NCBI GenBank assembly: GCA_045542115.1
Contig: JAZQKK010000013.1
Location: forward strand, 1 to 18,463
Reading direction: 5' to 3'
Origin: RGIG995 sp045542115
Lineage (GTDB): Bacteria > Bacillota > Clostridia > Oscillospirales > UBA644
DNA: 18,463 nucleotides
In this document: positions 1 to 6,262 of the stretch, piece after piece
Layout of the letters: every line of letters starts with the position of its first letter
Position numbering within the stretch: the stretch's first letter is position 1
Position numbers and translations under genes: made by a program
The notes under the pieces: generated by a model
What the model saw: the letters and a program-made list of their open reading frames with translations, nothing else
The model's database searches: none
What the model was told of the DNA's origin: nothing

Positions 1-22
1 CCCGTTTTTTTGGCGCTTGAAT

Positions 23-51
23 AGTATACCACAAATTTCCCGGTTTGTCAA
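23..51 (-). promoter_or_regulatory. Strong sigma-A promoter reading off the left edge
   Basis: On the minus strand there is a perfect TTGACA (46-51), a 17-base spacer and TATACT (23-28), with a TG one base before the -10 box (extended -10). Transcription would start near position 16 and leave the window, so the gene served is not visible. The -35 and early spacer resemble those of the promoter in front of the tRNA-Ser region at 16111, which hints at a stable-RNA gene, but that is inference. Confidence 0.8.
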
Positions 52-95
52 CCCCTTTTTGAAAAAAAGTTTTTGACTCTTTGAAAAAATTAAAA

Positions 96-131
96 GTCGA
101 AAAAACCTTGATATTTCAACGTTTTTTCGAC
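96..131. repeat. AT-rich inverted repeat, possible weak terminator or operator
   Basis: Arms of 11 bases (96-106 and 121-131, gtcgaaaaaac against its exact complement) enclose a further 4-bp stem (108-111 with 116-119) and a 4-base loop. On the minus strand it is followed by a U-rich stretch, so it may terminate transcription coming from the PHP gene, although the stem is A/T-rich and about 160 bases past the stop codon. It also lies about 45 bases upstream of the left-edge promoter. The rest of 52-289 shows no gene. Confidence 0.4.
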
Positions 132-289
132 CTTTATACCATTTTGGGTTAAAATATTTGTGCAAATAGAACAACGAATTGTTAAAAAAAGATTTGTGAC
201 TGTTCAAAATGACTACACAAAAACAATAAAGCGTCAAAAATTCTTTTGCAGAGTCGTCGACGCTATTATATTATTAGGAAAACAACCGG

Positions 290-994
290 TCAATTACAAC
301 GAGTTTCGTTGTCTCGTCCGTCATAAACGGTGACGAGAGTTATCTCCCGATTGCGGACTGCATTACAGTAATCCTCGACACACGAGAAGCGGACGGAAGA
401 CGAAACACCGCACAAACGAAACTGAGGAGCGTGGATATCCGACCCGGCAGTCACAGGAAGTTCGTAATTCCGGGCATATTCTTCTGCCCGTTCATTCTCA
501 AAGTCCGTACGGTTGGCGTTGAGGATTTCCACTGCGTCCACGCTTCGGGGGGCAAGGCAAATCATATCAATGTATCCGGCCTCGCGGAATGGATGGGCGT
601 GAACCACAAGCCCGCCCTCGGAACGGGCAAATTCGCAATATTTCCGCATCGGCATTTCTACGATTTCCGGATGCGCCTTCAACCAATCTTTGCCAAGGCC
701 GTAGGTAAGAATGTCGTTGCCGCGATAGGAATTTTCAAACCCAAAGAACACGTCCATTCCAAGCTTCTCCCCTTCGGCTTTGGCTCGGTCGTACGATTCA
801 AAGAATCGGTCGATTGCCTCGTCCCAGGGCAATTCTTTATACGGTACACTGGTATTTCCGTTAAAAAAATGTTCGGTGACGAAGATTCCGGTATAACCGT
901 AACGGCGGTATCGACGGACCTGGTCTTCCGGAGATTCCTTTCCGCATTTGCTTCCTACATAAGTATGCAAATGGGTCTCATAAATAAAACTCAT
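290..994 (-). CDS. PHP-domain metal-dependent phosphoesterase
   Basis: The 234-residue protein has the metal-ligand pattern of the PHP (polymerase and histidinol phosphatase) family: HxH near the N-terminus (H8, H10), E41-H42, E87, HAH at 132-134 and GSDIH at 184-188. In this family these residues bind a two- or three-metal centre that hydrolyses phosphoesters. The length fits a stand-alone PHP protein; no polymerase or signal sequence is present, so it should be cytoplasmic. Its ATG overlaps the TGA of the upstream DUF896 gene by one base, which indicates translational coupling in a two-gene operon. The substrate cannot be told from sequence; histidinol phosphate is possible, but there are no other his genes nearby. 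Family assignment is firm, substrate unknown. Confidence 0.85.
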   Translation of the reverse strand: MSFIYETHLHTYVGSKCGKESPEDQVRRYRRYGYTGIFVTEHFFNGNTSVPYKELPWDEAIDRFFESYDRAKAEGEKLGMDVFFGFENSYRGNDILTYGLGKDWLKAHPEIVEMPMRKYCEFARSEGGLVVHAHPFREAGYIDMICLAPRSVDAVEILNANRTDFENERAEEYARNYELPVTAGSDIHAPQFRLCGVSSSVRFSCVEDYCNAVRNREITLVTVYDGRDNETRCN

Positions 995-1197
995 CAGTCT
1001 TTTTTCTCCACTTTTTTCTTGCTGCCGTCGGGATATTGGATATAGGTACGGCTTAACGTCCCTTCCAGGCTGGCCCGCATTGCCGCCCGGTATTCGTTGC
1101 GAAGTCCTTCTCGCTCGATCTTTTCTTCTTCCGTCAATTCCCGCACCCGGGAAATGCGAGTTAATTCGCTGATTCGGTCTAATTTTTTCTGGTCCAT
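994..1197 (-). CDS. DUF896 (YnzC-type) small protein
   Basis: This 67-residue, highly charged protein has the DUF896 signature seen in small Bacillota proteins such as Bacillus YnzC: an N-terminal ELTRISRVRELTEEEKIERE helical hairpin, an R-x-EYR-A segment and a C-terminal tail running through a basic KKKVEKK motif. The family's function is poorly defined; its small helical fold and charge suggest a cytoplasmic regulatory or binding role. The start at 1197 is chosen because a good ribosome site (GAAAGGAG on the minus strand, 1207-1214) sits 9 bases upstream; an in-frame ATG at 1245 lies at or upstream of the promoter's expected start and is discounted. It is first in the operon with the PHP gene. 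Confidence 0.85.
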   Translation of the reverse strand: MDQKKLDRISELTRISRVRELTEEEKIEREGLRNEYRAAMRASLEGTLSRTYIQYPDGSKKKVEKKD

Positions 1198-1224
1198 AAT
1201 AATATGCTCCTTTCGGACGAACTG

Positions 1225-1253
1225 ATTATAACAAATTTTATCCAAAATGTCAA
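1225..1253 (-). promoter_or_regulatory. Sigma-A promoter of the DUF896-PHP operon
   Basis: Minus-strand TTGACA (1248-1253), 17-base spacer and TATAAT (1225-1230) with a TG extended -10. Transcription should start near 1218, giving a leader of about 20 bases that contains the ribosome binding site. It is divergent from the pyridoxamine kinase promoter, with 40 bases between the two -35 boxes. Confidence 0.85.
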
Positions 1254-1293
1254 GTAGAAAATCTGGTTATATGATTTTTCTCAAAACTGATTA

Positions 1294-1322
1294 TTGACAG
1301 ATGCCAAAATTTGTGATATAGT
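1294..1322 (+). promoter_or_regulatory. Sigma-A promoter of the pyridoxamine kinase gene
   Basis: TTGACA (1294-1299), 17-base spacer and TATAGT (1317-1322), preceded by TTTGTGA, a TG extended -10. The transcript would start near 1329, about 33 bases before the ATG. Confidence 0.8.
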
Positions 1323-1361
1323 AAAACCGTAACAATTTTACGCGAAAGGATTTTTTTGAAT

Positions 1362-2201
1362 ATGAAACAAAAACGCGTTGTAACCGTTCAAGATATCTCT
1401 TGCCTGGGCAAATGCTCGCTGACCGTGGCGCTGCCTATTCTGTCTGCGATGGACACCGAAGCCTGTGTCATTCCCACCGCGGTTCTTTCCACCCATACCG
1501 GGGGATTTTCCGGATATACTTTCCGGGATTTGACGGCGGACATCGCCCCGATTTTAGACCATTGGGAGAAAGAAGGTTTATCCTTTGACGCCATTTATAC
1601 CGGATACCTCGGTTCTGCGGAACAGTGCCGGCTGATGATAGAACTGTTTGACCGGTTCGGAACCGACGATAATTTGATTTTCGTAGACCCGGCAATGGCG
1701 GATAATGGGAAACTGTACGCCGGATTCCCCGCTGATTTTCCCCAAGAAATGCGAAAAGTTTGTGCAAAAGCCGACGTTATAGACCCCAATCTCACCGAAG
1801 CCTGCCTGATGCTGGGACTCGACTTCCCCGGAAGAACCGGATACTCGGAAGAATGGATTCGAGATATTTTGAAAAAACTCTGTGCAATGGGATGCAAAAA
1901 AGCAGTTTTGACCGGAGTGACCTTTGGCGACAAACAAGGGGCGATGGCCTATGACAGCCAGACCGATACCTTTGCTTCTTATTACAGCGAAAATTTGCCC
2001 GTTTCCTTCCACGGAACGGGGGACATCTTCTCGTCTGCCCTGTGCGGCGCCCTGGTTCGGGGACAGAAAATGGAACAGGCCTTGAAGACGGCGGTGGATT
2101 TCACCGTGGCGTCCATCAGAATTTCCGCAGCCGACCCCGACCTGCCCCGGTACGGCGTGCGGTTTGAAGCGGCGCTGCCCGGACTGATTGAAAGTCTGTA
2201 A
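1362..2201 (+). CDS. pdxY: Pyridoxamine/pyridoxal kinase
   Basis: This 279-residue protein belongs to the PdxK/PdxY branch of the ribokinase family, which phosphorylates the 5'-hydroxyl of pyridoxal or pyridoxamine with ATP for vitamin B6 salvage. The N-terminus carries the typical QDISCLGKCSLTVALPI segment, followed by PTAVLSTHTGGF, which forms part of the vitamin pocket. Near the C-terminus HGTGDIF (217-223) is the anion-hole motif with the catalytic aspartate D221. Length matches the family. The ATG at 1362 is preferred (GAAAGGA 11 bases upstream); a TTG at 1356 would add two residues. It is monocistronic: own promoter, own terminator at 2221. No de novo B6 genes are seen in the window. 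Confidence 0.92.
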   Translation: MKQKRVVTVQDISCLGKCSLTVALPILSAMDTEACVIPTAVLSTHTGGFSGYTFRDLTADIAPILDHWEKEGLSFDAIYTGYLGSAEQCRLMIELFDRFGTDDNLIFVDPAMADNGKLYAGFPADFPQEMRKVCAKADVIDPNLTEACLMLGLDFPGRTGYSEEWIRDILKKLCAMGCKKAVLTGVTFGDKQGAMAYDSQTDTFASYYSENLPVSFHGTGDIFSSALCGALVRGQKMEQALKTAVDFTVASIRISAADPDLPRYGVRFEAALPGLIESL

Positions 2202-2220
2202 AAAAATAAATATATTAGGA

Positions 2221-2254
2221 AGAGAACCGCGGAATCATCGGCGGTTCTCTTTTT
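2221..2254 (+). terminator. Intrinsic terminator after pdxY
   Basis: A perfect 10-bp stem (agagaaccgc / gcggttctct) with a 10-base loop is followed by TTTT. The opposite strand also has a looser T-rich tail, so it may serve the convergent surface-protein gene as well. Confidence 0.85.
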
Positions 2255-2277
2255 ATGTCTGGTATGACTTATTCTTT

Positions 2278-4704
2278 TTATTCCTTGGGTTCAGCGGGCT
2301 TCTTCTTGAAAATTAAGAAGTACCAGAGGGCAACGCCGCCGGCGGCAAGAATGACAACACCGCACGCGATCACGATCCACCAGGGGAAGCCTCCCTTATC
2401 GGCAGAAGCATCGTCGGTGGGAGTGGGAAGATTCGTTGCGGAATTTACGGAAGAATCGGTGTTCGCATCGGAATTTTCTACCGCAACGTCTTCGTAGACC
2501 AGAGCGTAAGTAGAAAAGCCGTCGGTTTCAAAGGTCAGTGCCCCGGTTTGAGAATCGTATTGAGCGGGAATCCGTTCCACGATCTCTCCGTGCAGGTGCA
2601 CCATAAAATAGGTTCGGCGGAGAGCTGTATCGGCGTTCCGCAGATCTTCGGGGACGGTGATGGTAACGACCACCGCTTTGGACGTGGTTGTAACCGAGGT
2701 CACTTCGTCGTCTCCGATTTGCTTAAACAGCGAAATGTCGAGGATCGCACCAACGGTAGCGTTCCCGGCTTCGGTCCGAATCATTTCTTTGTGTATTTCC
2801 AAAATGCTTTCCGCAATATCCGCCACTTTCAGGAAAACGTTCAGCGCTTCTCCGTTCTTTACCCGGTCTTTTTCTTCGTCGGTCAAGATGGCATCTTTCA
2901 GATCGTCTGCGGTTCCCCCGATATTGCCGCCCAAAGCGTTTTCTTCGGGATTCGTACTATTAACTTCGATGTCGATGACAGGCGGAACGAAAGGGGTATC
3001 AGAAGCATCCGTATTGGCTTGCGTATCCGTTACGGTGGAAGAAGTGCCGGTGGAAGAGTTTGTAGTTTTGTCCGACGTATTGGAAGAAGTGCCGGTTCCC
3101 GACGTTCCACTGCCGGAGATCAGTTTCGGGATCGAACGGGTTTCGGTCTCGGTACAGTTGTTGCATTTTCGGGTTTCTTCTCCGGCAGAGGTTGTTGTGG
3201 GGGCTTTGGTTTTCTTCCAATCTCCAAAGGTATGAACACCCGTAGCGGCATCGCCAACGCGAGATTGCGTTTTGTTGCAAACAGTGCACTTTCGGGACTC
3301 CGTTGCAGCGGCAATACAGGTTTCTGCCTTGGTTTCATTCCAACCTCCGTAATTATGCGCCGGTGCAGGTTCATCGGAGCGAGAGTACGATAAATACACA
3401 CCGTTTCCTTTATACACATCGCTACAAGGAAAAATTCTATCCTGAAACAAAAACTCTGGAGCATCAGCTCCCGTACGTTCCGTATAGGGTGCCCATCCCC
3501 AATATCCAAGGAAACAACCGGAATTCAAAGATTCTTCCTTACCGTTTTCGTAAGTAATAACACAGCACTTAAAATCATCGGAGCAGTCGCGCTTCAAAAC
3601 CAGTTTCTTAATGGTATTTTCAACAACCGAAACTTCATAGCTACAGGTTTTTCCAAAATAAGACAGCGTAATAGTTTTGCTTCCGGTTGCAGAAAAGGGC
3701 TGACTATCTACAACAAACTTGCCATAAAGGTCCGATTTGTCAAGTTTTACGAAGTAATTGAAGTCTATGAAATTATTTCTCGTGATTGGAACATCTTGAT
3801 AAGAGCCATCCCGCAGATACACACGAATAATTGCTCCGATGGGATTCGGATATTCTCCCACCATAGGAGTTATTCTATCAGGTTTTTGAATCAGTGCAAT
3901 ATCTTTCACGGGGTTTTCAACCACTTCCACCTGAAATGTAGTTTTTGCTCCGTGATAGTATATTGTCACAGGATACGTCCCGGGAGATACTGAAGTTTTT
4001 TCCCATCCGTAACGAACCCCACAATGAGAACCTACTACTTTCGTTGTTCCATCCTTATAAGTCACGGTAATTTGAGGAGCAAGGACGTACCACAATTGAC
4101 CGTTATTCCATAATTGGTGACTTTCATCTTGAATATAATCGATAAGAATTTTTTTTGTGTAATTCTTTACCGAAATGGAAACCACAGGATTTGAAGGCTG
4201 TTTAAATTCAAACTCGAAACTTCCTTTCACAACGTCTCCAAGGTAAATGTCCGCCGTTTTTCGCCCTGAATTTTGCGAACTCTCCATAAATTCTTTATGA
4301 ACAATCCGTGGAAAATGTCCAATTGTGTTGTATATCTTGTGCTCGTCTCCCGTAATGATTTCCCCACTTTTTAGAGTAACCGTATATTGAAAATCATCTC
4401 CAAATAGCACGTTATCATTCAGATAATATACAGAAGAATACCCAACGTCTCCACTGTATCCATAATAACCTAAATAACAGTTTCCACCTAAAAAATAACG
4501 GCTTCCATCCAAACAACAATCTATCGTACCTGATGGGGCGTATTGCTCGTAGACCCCCTGACTTTTCGGCGTAGCTGTAATACTTAAAACATCGTCAACG
4601 GTATAGGTATTCGCAGCCGCGCCAATCGAATGTGCAATAATGAAAACCACGAAAAATATCGAGGTACTCACGAGGGATAGCAATACTTTTGATTTCGTTC
4701 TCAT
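2278..4704 (-). CDS. Large secreted, membrane-anchored surface protein with Ig-like and CxxC repeats
   Basis: The protein is 808 residues from the ATG at 4704, chosen because it opens a clear signal peptide (MRTKSK, then a hydrophobic core, AAA cleavage site near residue 31) behind an AAAGGAAAGGA ribosome site. The first half contains beta-rich segments like bacterial Ig-like domains, with repeated endings of the form K-T-F-x-V-E-V-V-E-N. Around residues 450-526 are two copies of a repeat reading H-x-[FY]-G-x-W, followed by C-x2-C (CTVC, CNNC), a small possibly metal-binding module found in clostridial surface proteins. A Ser/Thr-rich linker, a conserved-looking domain and a C-terminal helix (about 774-796) followed by KKKPAEPKE complete it. 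No LPxTG motif. An extracellular binding or structural role is likely; no enzyme motif is seen. Confidence 0.8.
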   Translation of the reverse strand: MRTKSKVLLSLVSTSIFFVVFIIAHSIGAAANTYTVDDVLSITATPKSQGVYEQYAPSGTIDCCLDGSRYFLGGNCYLGYYGYSGDVGYSSVYYLNDNVLFGDDFQYTVTLKSGEIITGDEHKIYNTIGHFPRIVHKEFMESSQNSGRKTADIYLGDVVKGSFEFEFKQPSNPVVSISVKNYTKKILIDYIQDESHQLWNNGQLWYVLAPQITVTYKDGTTKVVGSHCGVRYGWEKTSVSPGTYPVTIYYHGAKTTFQVEVVENPVKDIALIQKPDRITPMVGEYPNPIGAIIRVYLRDGSYQDVPITRNNFIDFNYFVKLDKSDLYGKFVVDSQPFSATGSKTITLSYFGKTCSYEVSVVENTIKKLVLKRDCSDDFKCCVITYENGKEESLNSGCFLGYWGWAPYTERTGADAPEFLFQDRIFPCSDVYKGNGVYLSYSRSDEPAPAHNYGGWNETKAETCIAAATESRKCTVCNKTQSRVGDAATGVHTFGDWKKTKAPTTTSAGEETRKCNNCTETETRSIPKLISGSGTSGTGTSSNTSDKTTNSSTGTSSTVTDTQANTDASDTPFVPPVIDIEVNSTNPEENALGGNIGGTADDLKDAILTDEEKDRVKNGEALNVFLKVADIAESILEIHKEMIRTEAGNATVGAILDISLFKQIGDDEVTSVTTTSKAVVVTITVPEDLRNADTALRRTYFMVHLHGEIVERIPAQYDSQTGALTFETDGFSTYALVYEDVAVENSDANTDSSVNSATNLPTPTDDASADKGGFPWWIVIACGVVILAAGGVALWYFLIFKKKPAEPKE

Positions 4705-4783
4705 TGTTGTAGATTCCTTTCCTTTGACAAATTTTGCAATCCTATTTAAAACAACTCGAAGATTGACAAGCATCTTCTTACTT

Positions 4784-4795
4784 ATTATAGCACAA
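4784..4795 (-). promoter_or_regulatory. Extended -10 promoter of the surface-protein gene
   Basis: The minus strand reads TTGTGCTATAAT (-10 at 4784-4789, TG extension just upstream) but shows no good -35 hexamer. The start would be near 4777, giving a 73-base leader that contains a 6-bp hairpin (gaagat/atcttc). It lies downstream of the terminator at 4863, so the gene need not depend on readthrough. Confidence 0.6.
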
Positions 4796-4862
4796 TAAAG
4801 CCGGAAAGTCTTATGCTGTCTGCATAGTTTTTCCGTATTTCGGAAAAATTTCAATTTACGAC

Positions 4863-4889
4863 AAAAAAATGCACCGCCGAAGCGGTGCA
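4863..4889 (-). terminator. Canonical intrinsic terminator of the structured RNA
   Basis: On the minus strand an 8-bp stem (tgcaccgc / gcggtgca) is closed by the very stable UUCG loop and followed directly by seven T. No minus-strand gene ends just upstream, so it must end either the small RNA or an attenuated leader of the surface-protein gene. Confidence 0.9.
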
Positions 4890-5016
4890 CAGAAAACCAC
4901 CACTCCAATGCTGCGATGCAATCCATATACCTCATACGGGTGTAGGAACAGGAGCGTGCGTTTTCACAAAAGTGAAAACCCACACAAGTATGAGGAAAAG
5001 TATTGAATTACATCGC
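4863..5016 (-). ncRNA. Candidate structured small RNA with its own promoter and terminator
   Basis: On the minus strand a strong promoter (5023-5051) predicts a start at G5016 and a canonical terminator ends the transcript at about 4863, giving roughly 154 nt. The 5' end pairs with a distant segment: P1, about 13-14 bp including two G-U pairs (5004-5017 with 4912-4925). Then an 8x4 internal loop, P2 of 8 perfect bp (4988-4995 with 4930-4937), a 2x2 loop, P3 of 7 bp (4979-4985 with 4940-4946), a 13-14 nt one-sided bulge, and P4 of 7-8 bp closed by UUUU (4960-4967 with 4972-4979). The bulge can also pair with the 3' tail (4951-4956 with 4901-4906), a possible pseudoknot. No ribosome site or plausible ORF is present. 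It does not match any RNA family I recognise; 6S RNA or a riboswitch-type leader are alternatives. Confidence 0.65.
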
Positions 5017-5022
5017 AAGGTT

Positions 5023-5051
5023 ATTATACCAAAATTTGAAAGAAAAGTCAA
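5023..5051 (-). promoter_or_regulatory. Sigma-A promoter of the structured RNA
   Basis: Minus-strand TTGACT (5046-5051), 17-base spacer and TATAAT (5023-5028), with TGG before the -10 (extended -10). The predicted start (5016) coincides with the first base of the RNA's closing stem, which supports the promoter and the RNA fold jointly. Confidence 0.8.
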
Positions 5052-5164
5052 GAAGAAATTTTGCGATTTACTGAAAGAACGAAAAATGGCATTTTCTTAT
5101 ACCAAAACAGAATAAAAAGGATAGAATTTTGAAATGAATTGACGGCGTTTCTCTTGTTAAATAT

Positions 5165-5188
5165 AAGATTTTTACGGTTTAAAATCTT
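5165..5188. promoter_or_regulatory. Inverted repeat overlapping a -35 box, candidate operator
   Basis: Perfect 8-base arms (aagatttt 5165-5172, aaaatctt 5181-5188) are separated by 8 bases. The right arm runs into the TTGACA at 5187, a position where a bound repressor would block RNA polymerase. There is no T-tract, so a terminator is unlikely. The regulator is unknown. Confidence 0.4.
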
Positions 5189-5215
5189 GACAGAGAGAAT
5201 AATTTGTGATATACT
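5187..5215 (+). promoter_or_regulatory. Sigma-A promoter of the TIM-barrel gene
   Basis: TTGACA (5187-5192), 17-base spacer and TATACT (5210-5215), preceded by TTTGTGA (extended -10). Transcription should begin near 5222, and the ribosome site AAGGAAAAG follows shortly. Confidence 0.85.
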
Positions 5216-5245
5216 GATAGCAATTTCAAGGAAAAGAGTGTTTTT

Positions 5246-6040
5246 ATGATTGAATACGGAATGCCGAATCTGGTGGAATGTAAGGATATTGACGAGTGCG
5301 CCGCCCTGTGCCATCGGTTGGGGTTAAAATTTATTGAGATCAATCAGAGTTTTCCCAAGTATCAGCCGGCGGATATGGACATCGAACATCTGAAGAAATT
5401 GAAGTCCCGGTACGGCATTGGATATTCCATTCATATGGACGAGGCGATGAACCCCTTTGATTTTAACGACAAGGTGGCGGAAGTGTACCGAAACAACGCC
5501 GTGGAATCCATTGAATTTGCCAAAGCCTTGGGGATCACCAAACTGAATCTTCATTTACTCCGGGGCATTTACGTGACCCTGCCGGGGAAACGCATTTTTC
5601 TCAACGACGTCTACGAAGAAGATTACTTAAATAAGGTACGGCTTTTCCGGGACACCTGTGAAAAAGCCATCGGGGACAGCGAAATTAAAATCTGTATCGA
5701 AAATACCGACGACCCCTTTATCCCTTGCCACCACAAAGCCATTCCCCTCTTGTTAGAATCCTCCGCATTCGGCTTGACCTTGGATACGGGACACGACCAG
5801 GCATCCAATCACGTAGACTTGGGCTTCTTCCAGAAAAACAAGGGCCGCCTTTGTCACGTTCATCTGCACAACTGCAAAGGAAAATCTCCCCACCTTCCCT
5901 TGGGCGAAGGGGACGTGAATATCAACGGAATGTTGGAATTGGTCAAGGAGACCGGGGCGGATTGCGTGATTGAAGTTAAGACCATCGAAGGGTTGGAACA
6001 GTCGGTCACTTGGCTGAAAGAACACGGAAAAATGAATTGA
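5246..6040 (+). CDS. Sugar phosphate isomerase/epimerase-type TIM-barrel protein
   Basis: The 264-residue protein has the layout of the xylose-isomerase-like TIM-barrel superfamily, which includes sugar epimerases, IolE/IolI-type enzymes and endonuclease IV. Candidate metal ligands and active-site residues are visible: H63 (SIHMDE), H103 (NLHLLRG), E152 (CIENTDD), D180/H183 (LDTGHD), the HVHLHNCKGK segment at 204-213, H216, the GEGDVNI strand at 220-226 and E243 (VIEVK). The E-D-H-E pattern is that of the epimerases, and GEG-D is their usual ending; endonuclease IV carries a different set of ligands. Length is normal. The start has an AAGGAAAAG ribosome site about 10 bases away. It is a single-gene unit with its own promoter and terminator. 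The sugar substrate is unknown. Confidence 0.8.
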   Translation: MIEYGMPNLVECKDIDECAALCHRLGLKFIEINQSFPKYQPADMDIEHLKKLKSRYGIGYSIHMDEAMNPFDFNDKVAEVYRNNAVESIEFAKALGITKLNLHLLRGIYVTLPGKRIFLNDVYEEDYLNKVRLFRDTCEKAIGDSEIKICIENTDDPFIPCHHKAIPLLLESSAFGLTLDTGHDQASNHVDLGFFQKNKGRLCHVHLHNCKGKSPHLPLGEGDVNINGMLELVKETGADCVIEVKTIEGLEQSVTWLKEHGKMN

Positions 6041-6055
6041 ATCAACAAAAATGAA

Positions 6056-6089
6056 GAAGGTGTTTTGGAGAAAAACGCCTTCTTTTTTT
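6056..6089 (+). terminator. Intrinsic terminator after the TIM-barrel gene
   Basis: An 11-bp stem with one G-U pair (6056-6066 with 6072-6082), a 5-base loop and a run of seven T. Confidence 0.9.
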
Positions 6090-6096
6090 GCAAAAA

Positions 6097-6205
6097 CGAA
6101 TAATAGTTGCATAAACAATGCATATTTATTTAAGATTTGCATATTTTACCAGAAATTTATGAATAAATTGTGAAATATCCCAAAAAATGCTTGCATAGTT
6201 ATTCG
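6097..6205 (+). promoter_or_regulatory. Array of ARG-box-like sites before argG
   Basis: Four 14-mers resemble the ArgR operator consensus TGAATWWWWATTCA: 6097-6110 (10 of 14 matches), 6119-6132 (12 of 14), 6160-6173 (11 of 14) and 6192-6205 (11 of 14). The last covers the -35 box and the start of the spacer of the argG promoter. The first two are centred 22 bases apart, close to the two-turn spacing of paired ARG boxes. ArgR/AhrC repression of arginine biosynthesis is well established in Bacillota; its action here is inferred from position and motif, in an AT-rich background where chance matches are possible. Confidence 0.5.
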
Positions 6206-6219
6206 TTTTGTGCTATAAT
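6191..6219 (+). promoter_or_regulatory. Sigma-A promoter of argGH
   Basis: TTGCAT (6191-6196), 17-base spacer and TATAAT (6214-6219) with TGTGC before the -10. The weaker -35 overlaps an ARG-box-like site, as expected of a repressible promoter. The leader is about 37 bases. Confidence 0.8.
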
Positions 6220-6262
6220 ATCCGCATATTGATTTTTGACGTATCTTACGGAGGTAATTATA

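Noticed and set aside
230..264. Inverted repeat agcgtc/gacgct as terminator of the PHP gene.
   Set aside because: Only 6 bp with a 23-base loop and no clean T-run; too weak to call.
2278..2420. Sortase (LPxTG) anchoring of the large surface protein.
   Set aside because: No LPxTG before the C-terminal helix; the LPTPT stretch does not fit and lies too far upstream, so a plain transmembrane anchor is more likely.
4705..4983. Upstream extension of the surface-protein gene by 93 in-frame residues.
   Set aside because: It would run through a promoter, the terminator and the structured RNA, lacks a ribosome site, and would bury the signal peptide that begins at 4704.
4863..5016. Assignment of the candidate RNA to 6S RNA.
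   Set aside because: Size is compatible, but the large symmetrical central bubble that defines 6S RNA is not evident; kept only as an alternative.
5048..5314. Minus-strand open frame of 88 codons.
   Set aside because: It overlaps the start of the TIM-barrel gene and the promoters at 5187 and 5023, and has no ribosome site.
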